Positions 34,200 to 45,412 of a stretch of DNA of 64,000 nt are shown piece after piece. The stretch is from Clonostachys chloroleuca. Its lineage: Eukaryota > Ascomycota > Sordariomycetes > Hypocreales > Bionectriaceae. Position 1 is the first letter of the stretch, and the number at the start of each line of letters is the position of its first letter. The stretch covers positions 7,254,001 through 7,318,000 of the forward strand of contig JBANAY010000004.1 of NCBI GenBank assembly GCA_037952775.1. Direction: 5' to 3'. Made by a program: the position numbers and the translations under genes. The notes under the pieces are model-generated. The model saw only the letters and a program-made list of their open reading frames with translations. It was not told the origin of the DNA and did no database searches.

Positions 34200-34870
34200 G
34201 GCTTCCAGCCCTTGGGCACTCCTTCGTTCAAAGCTACAGTGGGCAGTCCGCACTCAGAATGAAGTTTTACAGGCAGCATATAACGTGCCCAACGTTCGAT
34301 TGCGGCCTGAAGTGAAGCTCTTATCATTATCACAGCAATGAGGGGTCACGGTAAATTCATCGATGGCGAGAGCATCAACAACGTAGACCATCTTGTCTTT
34401 GCAACCGGGTATCGCTTCTCCTGCCCGTACCTAAAACCGGATGGATCTAGTAGCAAGCACAAGAGAGTCGAATAGAGTCACCAGGCAGTACCAACACGTC
34501 TTCGGCATCAAAGACCCAACGTTAGCTTTCGTTAGCAATGCCAAGGCTGCCCTGACCTTCCGCGTCAATGAGTATTAGGCAGTTGCCATAGCAAGGTTCT
34601 TGGCTGCACGCTCCGCAGCGCTGCCGTCAAAAGAAGACCAGAGAAAGTGGGAGGCAGAGCGTCTGGCGCTCAACGGGCCGTCGAGCAACTTTCACGAAAT
34701 CCTGCCCGACTTCGAGCCTTACTTAAATTAGCTGGCAGAATTTGCGAAGGAGCCAACTCGAGAGTCGAATAGGTACAGATTGCCGAAGTGGCAGGATTCC
34801 TTGGCAGAAGAGGGCCTCGAATTGCTGGAAAAGGAGGCAAAGTACTGGCAGTCGATCATCGGCGGCCACA
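34200..34870 (+). pseudogene. Flavin-containing monooxygenase, C-terminal relic
   Basis: Several FMO hallmarks survive: VDHLVFATGYRFSCPYL (the FATGY motif), QYQHVFGIKDPTLAFV, LTFRVNEY, NFHEILPDFE and PKWQDS. The frame contains TAG stops at 34576-34578, where the family pattern suggests Gln, and at 34729-34731. There are also frame changes near 34350 and 34470. The N-terminal FAD-binding part is absent. CAG-to-TAG changes are CpA-to-TpA transitions, as expected from RIP-type mutation, but only a few sites are visible. Not functional as it stands. Confidence 0.75.
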
Positions 34871-34983
34871 ACATAGTTCGCCCAAAGTTGCAATATTAAA
34901 ATAACCAGTCACATTGGATTCCAGAAGCTATTTCGATGAGTTTCGGGGTATCTTGGCAACTTCCTCCATTACTAAGAGCAGCT

Positions 34984-36543
34984 TCACGCAGTTCCCAGCG
35001 CGGTCCAAAGCATGTCGTAAGGCCTTTCGTAACATCCATACACGCCCATCGAATAGGAATTACGACACCCAGGCGTATTGCAAGTTTCCATGGCCATCAG
35101 CTCGCGGTTTCCCCAAAAATATGAAGAACGATCCATGGCATGCAGCCATGCGTGGCTGACCCTTGGGTACTTTTCCGACGCGAAATAACAGCCTTCGATA
35201 AAACGGTGGTATTTTGTGACAATGCACGGCGAAGTACCCATCTCTTCTTGCTCGGATGGACAGCGGTCTATTTGCACCTGTGAGCGACAGAATCCGTTAT
35301 GCACTTTGCTCAAATGAAACCCCTCCCTGATGCAAAGTGGTCTGTGGTCGGGGTTGTTGTTCATGTCCCGGCAGATGCTGTCTTTCTGTGACCCGTACAG
35401 AACCATCTCTGTTTCCTCGTCACTACCGTAGTTGAGACAGGTGCATTCACTGAGAGGGAAACAAGTCATTTCAGGGAGCTGGCCAGGTGCCATCTCGGGC
35501 ACAATGAGGCCTGCACCTTCGCGACGATATTGCCGAAACTTATCGCGCATCTCACTGGCCTTGAACTGCCCATTTTGGTAGGATGGGAAGGCTCCAATAC
35601 CGGAATGTGGACTCCATTCCAAATCCAGCACGTAAGCACCCGACTTGACCAAGACAAGTGTGCACTTGGGGCCTGTGGCTTCATCACATCTGGCTGTCTG
35701 ATGGCTTGGGTGGTTGCATTGTTTGACAACGACCCCGTAGCTTTGGAGGCTTCCGTCGACCTCGATCAACTTTCTGCATTCCACAAGATGCTTCTTGACT
35801 TCCTTCCACTTGATGGTTTTGTGCTCACACAATCTGACATAGCCCCGGGTTCCGATACATGATCGATGCCGGAAGCTGCGGTATAAAAACTTGGGAAGAG
35901 GGCCGCTGGTCCCATCGTGGCATCGACCGTGCTGACCCTCTTCCCAAAACTTGCATCTGCTGATGTGTTGCTGATTCAACCAAACAAGTTTGCTACATCG
36001 CACGCAGAGCGTGTCGATGTGCAAGAGCTCTCCCACTCTGTCTTGTAGCCAACCTCTCGTCAGGGGCAGTCTATAACGAGGACGTGAACCGAATGGGAAT
36101 GGCAAGCCGGGCACAAACCCCGAGCGCGGACAGAATGTTTCTCGCCCGTCACAATGTACGCGGTTGCAGTCATGGTGTGACGTGAACCGATGATCGCGGA
36201 ATTCGTGCCCTTCCATGAGGATTCGGAAGCGTCTACAGGCCTGGCGGAGCATGAAGAACGACTGTCTGTTTGGGGAGACATGTCGAATGATCTGAAGCCA
36301 TATTTCGTCAGGGAGTTGGTATAACTTGCCGGAGTGGCGCAGGTTGAAAACCCCTCTGGCAACCAGTGGATCGAAGTCTTCCTCCAGTGAAGAGATTATA
36401 GCGTCTGTCTCTTTCCTCCATTCCCTTATCCTTTGGCGCCGATGTGTTTCTTTCACAGTTGTATTACGCCGAAGCAATTCGTCGAATTTCTTCTTGAGAA
36501 GCTCCATTTTGTTGCACCAGGTGGTTAACGAAAGGCTGGACAT
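34984..36543 (-). CDS. F-box protein with Cys/His-rich C-terminal region
   Basis: Single exon, 519 residues from the ATG at 36543 (an earlier in-frame start is not ATG). The N-terminus is basic and helical. An F-box follows at residues about 75-110 (LYQLPDEIWLQIIRHV, then RQACRRFR). The remainder is rich in Cys, His and Trp with repeated Cys pairs (LCVRCSKL, CTCLNYG, CNTPGCRNS), which could bind zinc. F-box proteins recruit substrates to SCF ubiquitin ligases; the target is unknown. The end overlaps no other gene. Confidence 0.8.
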   Translation of the reverse strand: MSSLSLTTWCNKMELLKKKFDELLRRNTTVKETHRRQRIREWRKETDAIISSLEEDFDPLVARGVFNLRHSGKLYQLPDEIWLQIIRHVSPNRQSFFMLRQACRRFRILMEGHEFRDHRFTSHHDCNRVHCDGRETFCPRSGFVPGLPFPFGSRPRYRLPLTRGWLQDRVGELLHIDTLCVRCSKLVWLNQQHISRCKFWEEGQHGRCHDGTSGPLPKFLYRSFRHRSCIGTRGYVRLCEHKTIKWKEVKKHLVECRKLIEVDGSLQSYGVVVKQCNHPSHQTARCDEATGPKCTLVLVKSGAYVLDLEWSPHSGIGAFPSYQNGQFKASEMRDKFRQYRREGAGLIVPEMAPGQLPEMTCFPLSECTCLNYGSDEETEMVLYGSQKDSICRDMNNNPDHRPLCIREGFHLSKVHNGFCRSQVQIDRCPSEQEEMGTSPCIVTKYHRFIEGCYFASEKYPRVSHAWLHAMDRSSYFWGNRELMAMETCNTPGCRNSYSMGVYGCYERPYDMLWTALGTA

Positions 36544-38220
36544 GGGAGGTGGCAAATATTGGGCTGTAAATCAGCTTGAGAGATTTTGGAAACCGAATGG
36601 ACAAGTATTCGGGATTGGGCGGAAAAGAAATGAACAGAAAAGGAAGAACCAGGTATTAAATAGAACTGGCATACTGACATGGCTTAAGCTTTACGATACG
36701 CCGTCTCAAGTGGGCTTGAATGAGAATGCCGGCTTGGGTGTGACTACGTTGATATCCAGTTCAGAAAAAAACGATAATTCTTTAAGTTCGATCCAGTGGC
36801 ACTTTTCGGGATTTCAATGCACCAAATGTAAGTTTCTTCAGGGTTATGGTTTTACTTTTCACGATTTAATTTTCCCAGTCAGGTAGAATGACACCCTCTA
36901 TGCCCTTTGGGTTTGCTTGAGTCCAATAGCATGCTTCAGTTCAGAATTTAGCTGCCCAAGATTTGGTTTTATAGAATCTTCGTTTCGCTTCTTGCGGTCT
37001 GATTTTTCTAGTCAACTAAGCGACCACCACTACCCTTTCCAAAAGAACAGCACTGTTCAGAACTCACGAGCCTAGAGTATCGCGTCATACAAGATTATTT
37101 ATCCACACTAAAGTGCCGAGAAATCTATGTATCAGCAAAAGCGATTCCCGGCAGCGAGAAAGGTTGTTGAACGCCACTTCCAAGCTCCTAGTAAACATTA
37201 CTTGACGCGGTGGCAAACGTTTCACAGCCATATTTAGAATCGCAAACTATATTGGCTCGGCCCTTGTTAGAGTTTTTGAAGGCAAGATGCCCGTGCCCAG
37301 CTCGTATGATTCTGAGGTGTGATTGGGTTTGGGCAGGCCACAATTTGTGTCAAAAGCTTTTTATTCATATAGTTAATCATGTGTAGCCTAATCTTAACAA
37401 GCCACCATATGAGCCTCTTCTAGAGAATGGGAAGCATATCGACTTAACTACAACTCTGACGGAACATCAGCTGGAGGAGATGCGTTAGGGGTATGTATCA
37501 CGTCTCTTGCTCACTTCTCCTCAAAGGAAGTAGAGGGAACAAAAAATATCAGCGGTATGTAGAACTAATAAACCATGAGTCATTGTCGGTCGGTTCTGTA
37601 TCCCTATTTGCAAGATATTCCAAAGAGATACGACACAGTCTTCGGAAGAGTTCCCTTCCAGTTTCCTCGTGTTTAACCCCAGAATAGAAGCTAAAGATGG
37701 GTGAAATCGTGAAACATAGGCTGATAAGGGTTGGTCGGCGCCTCCTCATCAGCCGGGATGTGGGATGGATGTCCTCCTCCCACGGCATAGTAAACACCCT
37801 TCTCGGGTTTGACGGCAGCGCCCCTACGTCAGCCCTACAATGCAAGCCAAGCTGGCATCTAAACCATAAATGTGGTCAGCAAAGCCAGCGGGATGGGGGA
37901 CAAGAGAACAAGGAAGCAAGCTGAAAGCGCAGCTCATTGCCCAATTAGGAGGTCCAGCGTGTTTTCGTCTCACTCGTTGATGCCGTCAGTTCCGAATGCG
38001 ACACAAACATTATCTGGTTGATGTTAATCAATGCTTAGAGTGGCAAGATTAGGTGAAGTAAGCATACATGAATTGGGCTTTGTGGGCAGGATGTTGTGCC
38101 AATATTACCACCTCATCCCTATAAAAGAGATTGATCTCCCCCGCTGCTCAATGGGCCGGGACGAAAGCATCGACTAGAGCTTCCGTAATAGTTGAACCAG
38201 ATGGGACTTATTTTCTCAAA
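36544..38220. other. Intergenic, 1.7 kb
   Basis: No gene supported. Several short frames occur without family features. TATAAAAG at 38120-38127 serves the gene downstream. Confidence 0.4.
38120..38127 (+). promoter_or_regulatory. TATA box (TATAAAAG)
   Basis: About 100 bp upstream of the ATG at 38221. Confidence 0.6.
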
Positions 38221-38814
38221 ATGCGCCGCAACACTTTTTGTGTCGGCTTAGTTGCCTTCTTGGCTGGTGTGGCCCCATCACAAGCAGACAAAACCTCAAC
38301 CATCCTCAGCACGCAGTCCACGACGTCTCTGTTTTTGCCCCCTCGCGACACCGGAGGGGCGTCTATATACGCTTCCATCATCACCCAGTCAGCTTCTACA
38401 ACCCAGTATTTGCTCGCCTGCCAAACATCCTGGGCAGCACCGGCCAATTGTAAAGGCGACTTCAAGGGCGTCACTGCCACCTATGCACCATCTAGTTTCG
38501 GGGCAGTCATAGCAGGCACCACTTACAAATGTTCTCTTGGCAAGGACAATGCGGTGTGTGCATCCAAGACAAAGAGTGATGCCTCTGATAAGACGTCCAC
38601 TGTCTCGTCATCCGAGACAAGCAAATGGTTCACTCCAGTCACCCTTGTCCAGAGCACAACGCAGATATGTAAGCGGAAGAAGAGCAAAGGGAAGGGCAGT
38701 GGAGGGAGCGACGACGACTGTTCATCGGGAGCAAGTATAAAAGGTCAGAATGTGGGTGTTGGTATCATGACGCTTCTTCTTGGGACTTATATAGCAATTG
38801 CGTTGGCGCTTTAG
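38221..38814 (+). CDS. Small secreted, probably GPI-anchored surface protein
   Basis: Single exon, 197 residues from the ATG at 38221, placed there because an N-terminal signal peptide follows (MRRNTFCVGLVAFLAG, cut near SQA-DK). The body is Ser/Thr-rich with a few Cys (LLACQTSWAAPANC, YKCSLG, NAVCAS), and the middle has Ser/Thr runs likely to be O-glycosylated. It ends with a polar Ser/Gly stretch and a hydrophobic tail (GIMTLLLGTYIAIALAL), the layout of a GPI attachment signal. Probable cell-wall or membrane-surface protein of unknown function. A basic KRKKSKGKG stretch precedes the anchor, which is unusual. Confidence 0.75.
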   Translation: MRRNTFCVGLVAFLAGVAPSQADKTSTILSTQSTTSLFLPPRDTGGASIYASIITQSASTTQYLLACQTSWAAPANCKGDFKGVTATYAPSSFGAVIAGTTYKCSLGKDNAVCASKTKSDASDKTSTVSSSETSKWFTPVTLVQSTTQICKRKKSKGKGSGGSDDDCSSGASIKGQNVGVGIMTLLLGTYIAIALAL

Positions 38815-39077
38815 AGACAGTGCTGCCAGGGTTAGTCTTGTCCAATTCTTTCGTGTTTTGAGTGTAATATAAGTCTATTTGGCACAGAGGATTAATGCTG
38901 GACGATTTGAAACATTCTAGCTATGAAATAGTCCCCCCCTTATCTAACAGTACCTTTATCTAAACGCGGTAACGAACATGGACACTGTGATACCGGAGCC
39001 GAGCAAGACCCAGAAAAAGAGTTGTCGTCTACTTGAAGATGCAGAATCTAAAATCTCAAAATGATTCAAGATTTATA

Positions 39078-41055
39078 TCAAAAGGGCCTGTCGATAAAAG
39101 GGATATACTGCGGCGCACACGTAGTGTTGGTCGGTGGGACTGTGCCTTGCAGGTACGCCTGAACGTATCCAAAGTAGCAGTTTGTTCCTCCTTGGTTGGC
39201 CACCACATGCTGTAATCGAAAAGAATATCCCATGAATAAGTCAACTGTTCTCCTTTGTAAAAGTGATTTCAATGGACATGAGGATTGACTTACCCCGACA
39301 CCTTCTTGCAGCAGGAGGACCGATCCGGGAAATCGAGCAGATAACTTGCGTGCCCTACAAAGAAGAAAAGCGGGTGAGTAGGATATCATGTAGTCGGATA
39401 GTTGGGGAAGCTTACGACTTGACGGGTGATGCTGGGTCAACCGTGTTACTGGTGACTAGAATCGGGAAGGCCGTAGGTCTTTGTATTTCGCCCATTCCGT
39501 CTAGATCGAAAAGAAACCAATCAGTACTGATTTGAACTCGGTATACTTTATCCATAGAGAAAGGAATTCCAAGGGGTGTGAAGAGTGAGTTTTGCATACA
39601 TTGAATGTCCATACTATCGGGCAATTGCGGCCGAAATGATCTACACACGATATTTTCCGCGACGATAGGAAAGATATCGCCGGTGTACTTGCTCGTAGAG
39701 ACCATGTATTCAACGTAGCTCTTGAACTCCTCAATAGTAGCAAGCTTGTTTCTTCGGTATGAATCGACGCATCGAATGACAAACCCAGCATCGAGAGTGA
39801 TGCCTAGTCCTTCGGACATGTCCGCGAGAGCCGAAGCGTTGCCGTTCTCTAGCTGGTGCAGTACATCGGCTATGACTGGGAAGCCTGATAGTGGGGAGTA
39901 GATATTAGTGAAGATAAGGTCTTTGAGGTCTGAATAGGTGACCATAGTCGGTAGCCCTTGACTCTGAGCTCTGCTTACAGCCACTGGATGACTCTGAAGC
40001 TCAAGGATGATCCGGTCCAATCTGGCCATGATATTACTCGGCGAGTGTCCCCAGAAGGAACACTTCTCAGGGCCCGCGGAGTGGCACAAGCTAGAGAATT
40101 TCTCGATGGTCTCGTCCATCTGGTCCGTAACGTCCATCCAGTTATTGTCATAGTATTGCTCCGCATCCAAAACGCCGTCGAGTATCATTCTCCCAACTCG
40201 GTCGGGAAACATGGCGGCGAAAGTCGCTCCAATGACTGTGCCGTAGCTCATACCGTAAGACCATAATTTGGCCTTTGACTCTGGCTGATTGGCCAGTGTG
40301 GCCTCAGCCTCGACGAACGTGAGCAAGTCGTGGGCGACAGCAGGTGTAGTGACGTAGTATCCATGGGGTGCGTCCTGCGCTACGGCCTCGTTGCACCACT
40401 CGCCGTAGATACTAGCTGAATAGTACTGCTCTTGGAGGGACTCTGATGAGATGTTGGTAGCCCCTGTGGCATGCAGTCGATTGAAGGCCAGTCTTGCCTC
40501 TGCATTCCCACGAAAGCAGTCAAAGTTCAACCCGCTGTTGTTCACTCCGCGAGGGTCAAAAGACACGACGTTGTACTGCTCTCCGAACATCTGCCCTACC
40601 ACGGACCGAGATGTAAGAAGAATGTCGATGCCAGAACCACCCGGACCGCCTAGAAAATGATCAGTTAGTTGCATGATATTCGGTTAACAACGTTAGTGAT
40701 CATCCTGTGCCTTACCAGGAATGAGCACAACGCTCGGCGACTGGGTCGTGGCATTCTTCCCGGCCAGTTTCATAAAGGCGACAGACGTCTTGCCAAGACT
40801 AGGGTTTGAATGGTCCAATGGGACTTCCAGCTTAGAGCATGTAAAATCGTCGAAACATGGAGTCCACGTGAGATTGGCCGATGGAGTAAGCTAGATTGTT
40901 TGTTAGCTGCAATGTTTTGAGGTCTTCAAAGTCACTGTTAGGGGAATGTGCCGTCTCACGTCGTCAAATCCATAGACCATTCCTCTATTGCTCAAACTAT
41001 CGGCCTTGCATGCAAAGCCTGTCAAGAGAATGAGCGCGGTCGTAAGTTGTTTCAT
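39078..41055 (-). CDS. Secreted S33-type serine peptidase (TAP-like alpha/beta hydrolase)
   Basis: Five exons: 41055-40960, 40890-40716, 40649-39416, 39354-39294 and 39209-39078, giving 565 residues. Introns of 61-84 bp all keep phase. Signal peptide at residues about 1-19. Oxyanion-hole motif PGGPGGSG is rebuilt across intron 2. The nucleophile is Ser in GMSYGTVIG (GxSxG), the acid is Asp in SNTVDPASP and the His is in EGVGHVV, formed exactly at intron 4. This is the arrangement of tripeptidyl-aminopeptidase/prolyl-type S33 enzymes that trim peptides outside the cell. Several Cys suggest disulfides. Confidence 0.9.
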
Positions 41056-41657
41056 CGTTCCTCCTGTATAGCCTAGTGGGGAGCAGGCTTTTGCTATTTT
41101 ATTTATTTGCGAAAGAAATAATTGCTTGTGCCAGTGCAACCAGTATGATCACGACGCCGGAAACTACGCACATTTATACACTTGAAGGTTGGTGACACTC
41201 GACGATCAACTTGTCAGCTTTCATTCCAGGAGGCTGCATCTACCCAGTTGCACCCGCGATGCCCCATCAGCAGGCTCTCTTAGTACTCAGCTTGTACGAA
41301 GAAGCCAATGGCGATCTACTCCAGCATCAGCAAGACGTGCTATTCAGTCCTTGCCAATCTCAACTATATTGCATTGATAGCACGGAGGGAGGAACTCGCT
41401 CCTTCTCGTTCCCCACTTGTACGAGCTGACCAATGAATACATGTTTCTCCTCGTGCTGACGTATCTCAACACAATCTGAGCCACAGAGCTGTCCGCGAGA
41501 TGACATGAGATCCTTGTTTCTGCTGTGCCGTTATTAGTGGCTTGGCCTCAACCTAGTCACAAGAAAGGCTTGGTTCTTAGAGCCCCGCTTGTACGAACAA
41601 GCCAACCAGTGGCCATCACAAGACGCTGATCCCAAATCCTTCCTCAGGCTCTCTCAT
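41056..41657. promoter_or_regulatory. Upstream region of the S33 peptidase with three TTGTACGA/CCAAT repeats
   Basis: Three related 19-bp sequences at 41291-41309, 41416-41434 and 41588-41606 share CTTGTACGA followed by CCAA(T/C). They lie 125 and 172 bp apart. The sequence between them has no gene. Confidence 0.45.
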
Positions 41658-42215
41658 TTACAATAATAACATCCCAGGGTGCTCTGTAAAGACTTTGTAA
41701 AATTGAGGGGAGAAAAAATAGAGTGATACAAGTTTTACTGGTGTGTGCATATCATAACAGTGTACAAGCTCGAACTCGGCGATGCGTTTCAGTACAAGCC
41801 TAATGAGCTCTTTCTGTGTACTCATCCCCGAGCTCTTCTGATGATTAACCCTAGCAGTCTTGGAAGAACTGCTTCCCTTTCGGCCAATTCTCCGGCTCAA
41901 ATCTTCGTATGTCGAGGCCAGCCAGTCTTGTGCGCGCGGTGCTTCTGAGCATCTGTCCAGACCTTCTTCGGCGCATAGATGAACCACGTGCACATAACTC
42001 GCACGCCTTCCCCTGTAGCCTGGTACTTCTTCTGGAATATGCATGTTAGGGCAGGGTAGCCCCAGAGGGTGCCCGTTTCGTAGCCGGCAACCCTTATTTC
42101 TGAGAGCCGGGCGAGCCAGTATGTGAAGTTTTCCAACTGGTGGCCATCGTCTTCAAACTCCGCTCCAAGCAAGGTCAGCTTATCGAGTCTTGTTCCTGAG
42201 GGGTTCTCTTATATT
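41658..42215 (-). pseudogene. Unrecognised gene relic with a frame break
   Basis: On the minus strand a protein-like sequence (LENFTYWLARL, ETGTLWGYPALTCIFQKKY, VMCTWFIYAPKKVW) runs from about 42205 to 41940. It then continues plausibly in another frame (QDWLASTYEDLSRRIG) to a stop at 41658. There is no ATG at a sensible place and no upstream exon was found. The family is not recognised. It may be the 3' part of the relic at 42.4-43.0 kb. Confidence 0.4.
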
Positions 42216-42244
42216 GTTGCAGTACCTATTGTTGCAGTACCTAT
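42212..42244. repeat. 15-bp tandem duplication
   Basis: ATTGTTGCAGTACCT occurs twice head to tail. Confidence 0.85.
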
Positions 42245-42396
42245 TTCCAAAAGAAAAATACTCCGCGAGTTTCATGCTTATCTCAGGCATATTTGAACAG
42301 AAGCTCATACGATATAAACCCTTTACTACTCCAATCTTTTTACGGTGAGACACAGTTTGTTGCTGGAGCCGGACGTAAAATTCAACAAGCTTGGAT

Positions 42397-42990
42397 TATC
42401 GGTCGTGTCGAACGCGCCTTGACAAGCCATGAATGACAAGCGCGACATCATCGGCGTGGTGATACAAAGGGATGTCAGTAGGGTCATTAGGGGAAGAATT
42501 CGCTGCCGCAGAAGTAAGGGCAGTGATTGCCTCTACGGCCCTCTCTACGGAGTAGTCATCATGGGTGATCATGTCGACGATGACTTCGCCCTCCGGTCCG
42601 AATCGTAGCTATACAGCGTCAGTAAACAACGACGATTCTTAAGGATGATACTTATATCATTATATGTGTCTGGTAGTGCCTCCTCCGCGGTTATCGTGGC
42701 GTCCACCCAGGCGGAAAAAAGGGTTCCGCTCAAGTGAGAATCAGCCCGGTTCTTGTTAAACTGACAGGTGGGCGTCCAAATTTGGAAAATCTATGGCGCT
42801 GATCCAATCTACCATGTGTAGGGCGAGAAGTGATAATCTGGATGCCGCTGCGTTGGAGAGAGTTGAGCCCGTACGCACGTCGAACACCCGCCACTCGCGA
42901 AAAAGACGAGATGGAATGCCTTGTCAAATCGATGCGGACATGTGGCCGAAGTAATACTTCAGAGAGCCTTCTTTCCCACGCCATCTCGGT
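42397..42990 (-). pseudogene. Unrecognised gene relic with stop and frameshifts
   Basis: Minus-strand coding-like blocks line up in order: KYYFGHMSAS, REWRVFDVRTGS, LALHMVDWISAI, then IWTPTCQFNKNRAD, SGTLFSAWVDATIT, LPDTYNDI, and after a short gap LRFGPEGEVIVDMI, THDDYSVERAVEAIT and ADDVALVIHGLS. They need a TGA read-through near 42910, a +1 change near 42785 and another at the 42.6-kb junction, where a 43-nt GT-AG gap does not keep phase. The stop TAA is at 42397-42399. The blocks look like one conserved protein of unknown family. Confidence 0.45.
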
Positions 42991-43286
42991 CTCGGTCCAG
43001 CGTCAGAGGAGTCGGGCAAGGCAGAGCAAGAGTGGGATTATGGAGCCGAGAGTCAGTTGGTGTGCTCCACCAAGAATATGTCAAGGGCCGTGCCGCTTTA
43101 ATGGAATATACTGGTTAACTAGGTACATGTCAGCAGTGTCAATCCTTTAATAGCACCAGGCTCCAGCAAGAATTTATACTACAGTACCATCCAGTATAAG
43201 TAGGGGCTTACACCCACCGCATTGTCCCCAAATAGTACATATAATATCCCTCCCTCCATCTCTCGTAATTCATTCTCACAGTACCA

Positions 43287-45089
43287 ATGTCCAAGTCTAC
43301 CACCATCCACGCCATGGCCGAAGCTAAAAACATCGACACCAAGATGGGCAATCAATCATGGAGAAAAAAGCCTCGCAAATTCGCCTCAAAGTCAAGGCTG
43401 GGCTGTAAAACTTGCAAGTAAGGCTAGGCTGTACACATTGTCCCTAGAAGTCAAACGCTGACAGTGAATCTTGGCGCAACTTCCAGAATAAGACGGATCA
43501 AATGTGATCTAGCTCAGCCTTCATGCATGAAATGCCAGTCCACAGGTCGCACATGTGACGGCTATGGTGATATTGCTGATCCTCCCTCAACTTTCAGTGC
43601 CGGAATTGGACATGAACGTCACGACATCCGGCACCGGACTACTCGCCATTATCCCACAACTACAAGTGTGGTAGGACGAACAAGACATGACATTAAACTC
43701 GATGGCCTAATCTTGCAGAACCCTGGAGCGTTGATGATTTTACCAGTGACTGGTCCAACACAGATGGAGGCTCTGGGTTTCTTTGAGGATGTTGCAATCA
43801 AAAATCTCAATGAATATCGCCCCAGCAATTCATGGCGTAAGACTCTCATGTTCTTCACACAAACCGAGCCATCAGTCCGATGTGCCGCCATTGCTCTGGC
43901 CTTGATGCACCGCAATCACCTGGATGGAGGTTCTAGCCACGCTACATACCAACCACAATCCCCGAAAGGCCGTCTCCAGGATGACACTCCCTTGCTTTAC
44001 TACAATCGAGCCATTCAACTACTTGTTAGCCAAAAGAATAATGATGACACTCAAGTCACAGCCATTACTCTTTTGGTTTGCTATCTCTTCACCTGCTTTG
44101 ACCATATGGCGGGCAACTACGTCCAGGCCATTAAACACCTACGCGGAGGCATAGAGCTTTCACGTAACATTTATGAGGCCACATTAAACAAACATGACGC
44201 CCTTCATGATACCAAACCCTCGGGGGTTCAAGGCCTCGTGTATGAAGTTACAAGGCAGATCCGCCGTCTGGACATGCAGGCTGCGATGTTTCTCATCGAC
44301 TGGACTCCCGTCGATAGTGAAGAGAATTATTTTCCCCAGCTCTCAATCTCCGATGCTACCTTCCAGTCCATCGAACAAGCAGCCGACCACCTCCAGATTC
44401 TCGTTTCTCGGGTAATGAGACTACGTAACACGGGGCAGGAATTGTCACCACTGGGGAATATGCCCCCACTGCCTTCGCCATTTAAGGGTATCCTCCTCGG
44501 ACAGTTGGAATCATGGTCCAGTCTTTTTGAAAACATGTTGCAACAAGGGAACCCCCATGAGACAACTTCTGAGTTACATGCTCTGATCTCTCTATTACGC
44601 CTACAGTACAACATCGCATGGACTTTGGTCAAAAGTCACGGCTCTGAAAAGGAAATGGGCTTTGACAACTTACTACCCCAGTTTCGGCAATGTGTAGCCT
44701 TGGCGCGTGACGTGGCGGCAGCCCATGAACGGTATTCAGGGTCACTGAAGCCTACTTTTACACCCGAGGTTGGAATTCTCCCCGTGCTTTATATTATCGG
44801 TGTCAAATGCCGAGATCCCATAGTCCGTCGCGAGGCTTTGGGTATCTTGCGGCGACAGCCGATACAGGAGGCGGTTTGGGACAGTATCTCTACTGCCCGG
44901 GTAGTAGAGCGGGTCATCGAGATTGAGGAGGGCGGATCTCAAGAAGGGGGAACGATACAGAGTATGGAGCAAATACCGGCGTGGAAGCGGATCGAGGCGA
45001 TGTCTTGGACACTGACCACCGCCCAAATGGACATTAAATATACTTTCTGTGGGCTGGAGGGGGTACATCTAGAGTCCCTCTCAATATGA
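43287..45089 (+). CDS. Zn2Cys6 fungal transcription factor
   Basis: Two exons: 43287-43417 and 43487-45089 (intron 69 bp, placed inside the zinc cluster), giving 577 residues. The cluster reads GCKTC then KIRRIKCD, PSCMKC and GRTCDGY, matching C-x2-C-x6-C-x6-C-x2-C-x6-C. The long C-terminal part contains the fungal TF helical region (CAAIALALMHRNHLDGG, YYNRAIQLL, ITLLVCYLFTCFDHM, LRGGIELSR). Nuclear regulator binding CGG-type sites; the target pathway is unknown. The C-terminus is acidic in places. No biosynthetic genes adjoin it. It is the only intact regulator between the peptidase and the F-box gene. Confidence 0.9.
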
Positions 45090-45412
45090 GCCCCTGACTG
45101 GGATCCAACTCGACGATATGATTATCCATTGTCCATGATTGATGCTGGTGGATTGAAACCGAAACGCGTTGTCGGCACTGATTACGATATTCCTTTTGCC
45201 ACCTCTTGTGCCATCATGGCCAGAGTGAGGATAGCCATCTGCAAGCAATGCAGCGGAGGATGAGACGCTGATGGCGGCAAAGACGGGTCAGATATTACCG
45301 AATGCCTATCTCAAGAGACATCTCGGCTGGCAACCCTCATTCTACCCTTGCAACGGAAAATGAACGAAATAAAAGTACAGGAAACGATGCAGCAAACATG
45401 TCCTACGGGGTC
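45090..45412. other. 3' flank of the regulator
   Basis: No gene seen; leads into the inverted-repeat element. Confidence 0.4.

Noticed and set aside
36556..36886. Plus-strand frame upstream of the F-box gene
   Set aside because: Starts inside the antisense of the F-box gene and shows no recognisable protein features.
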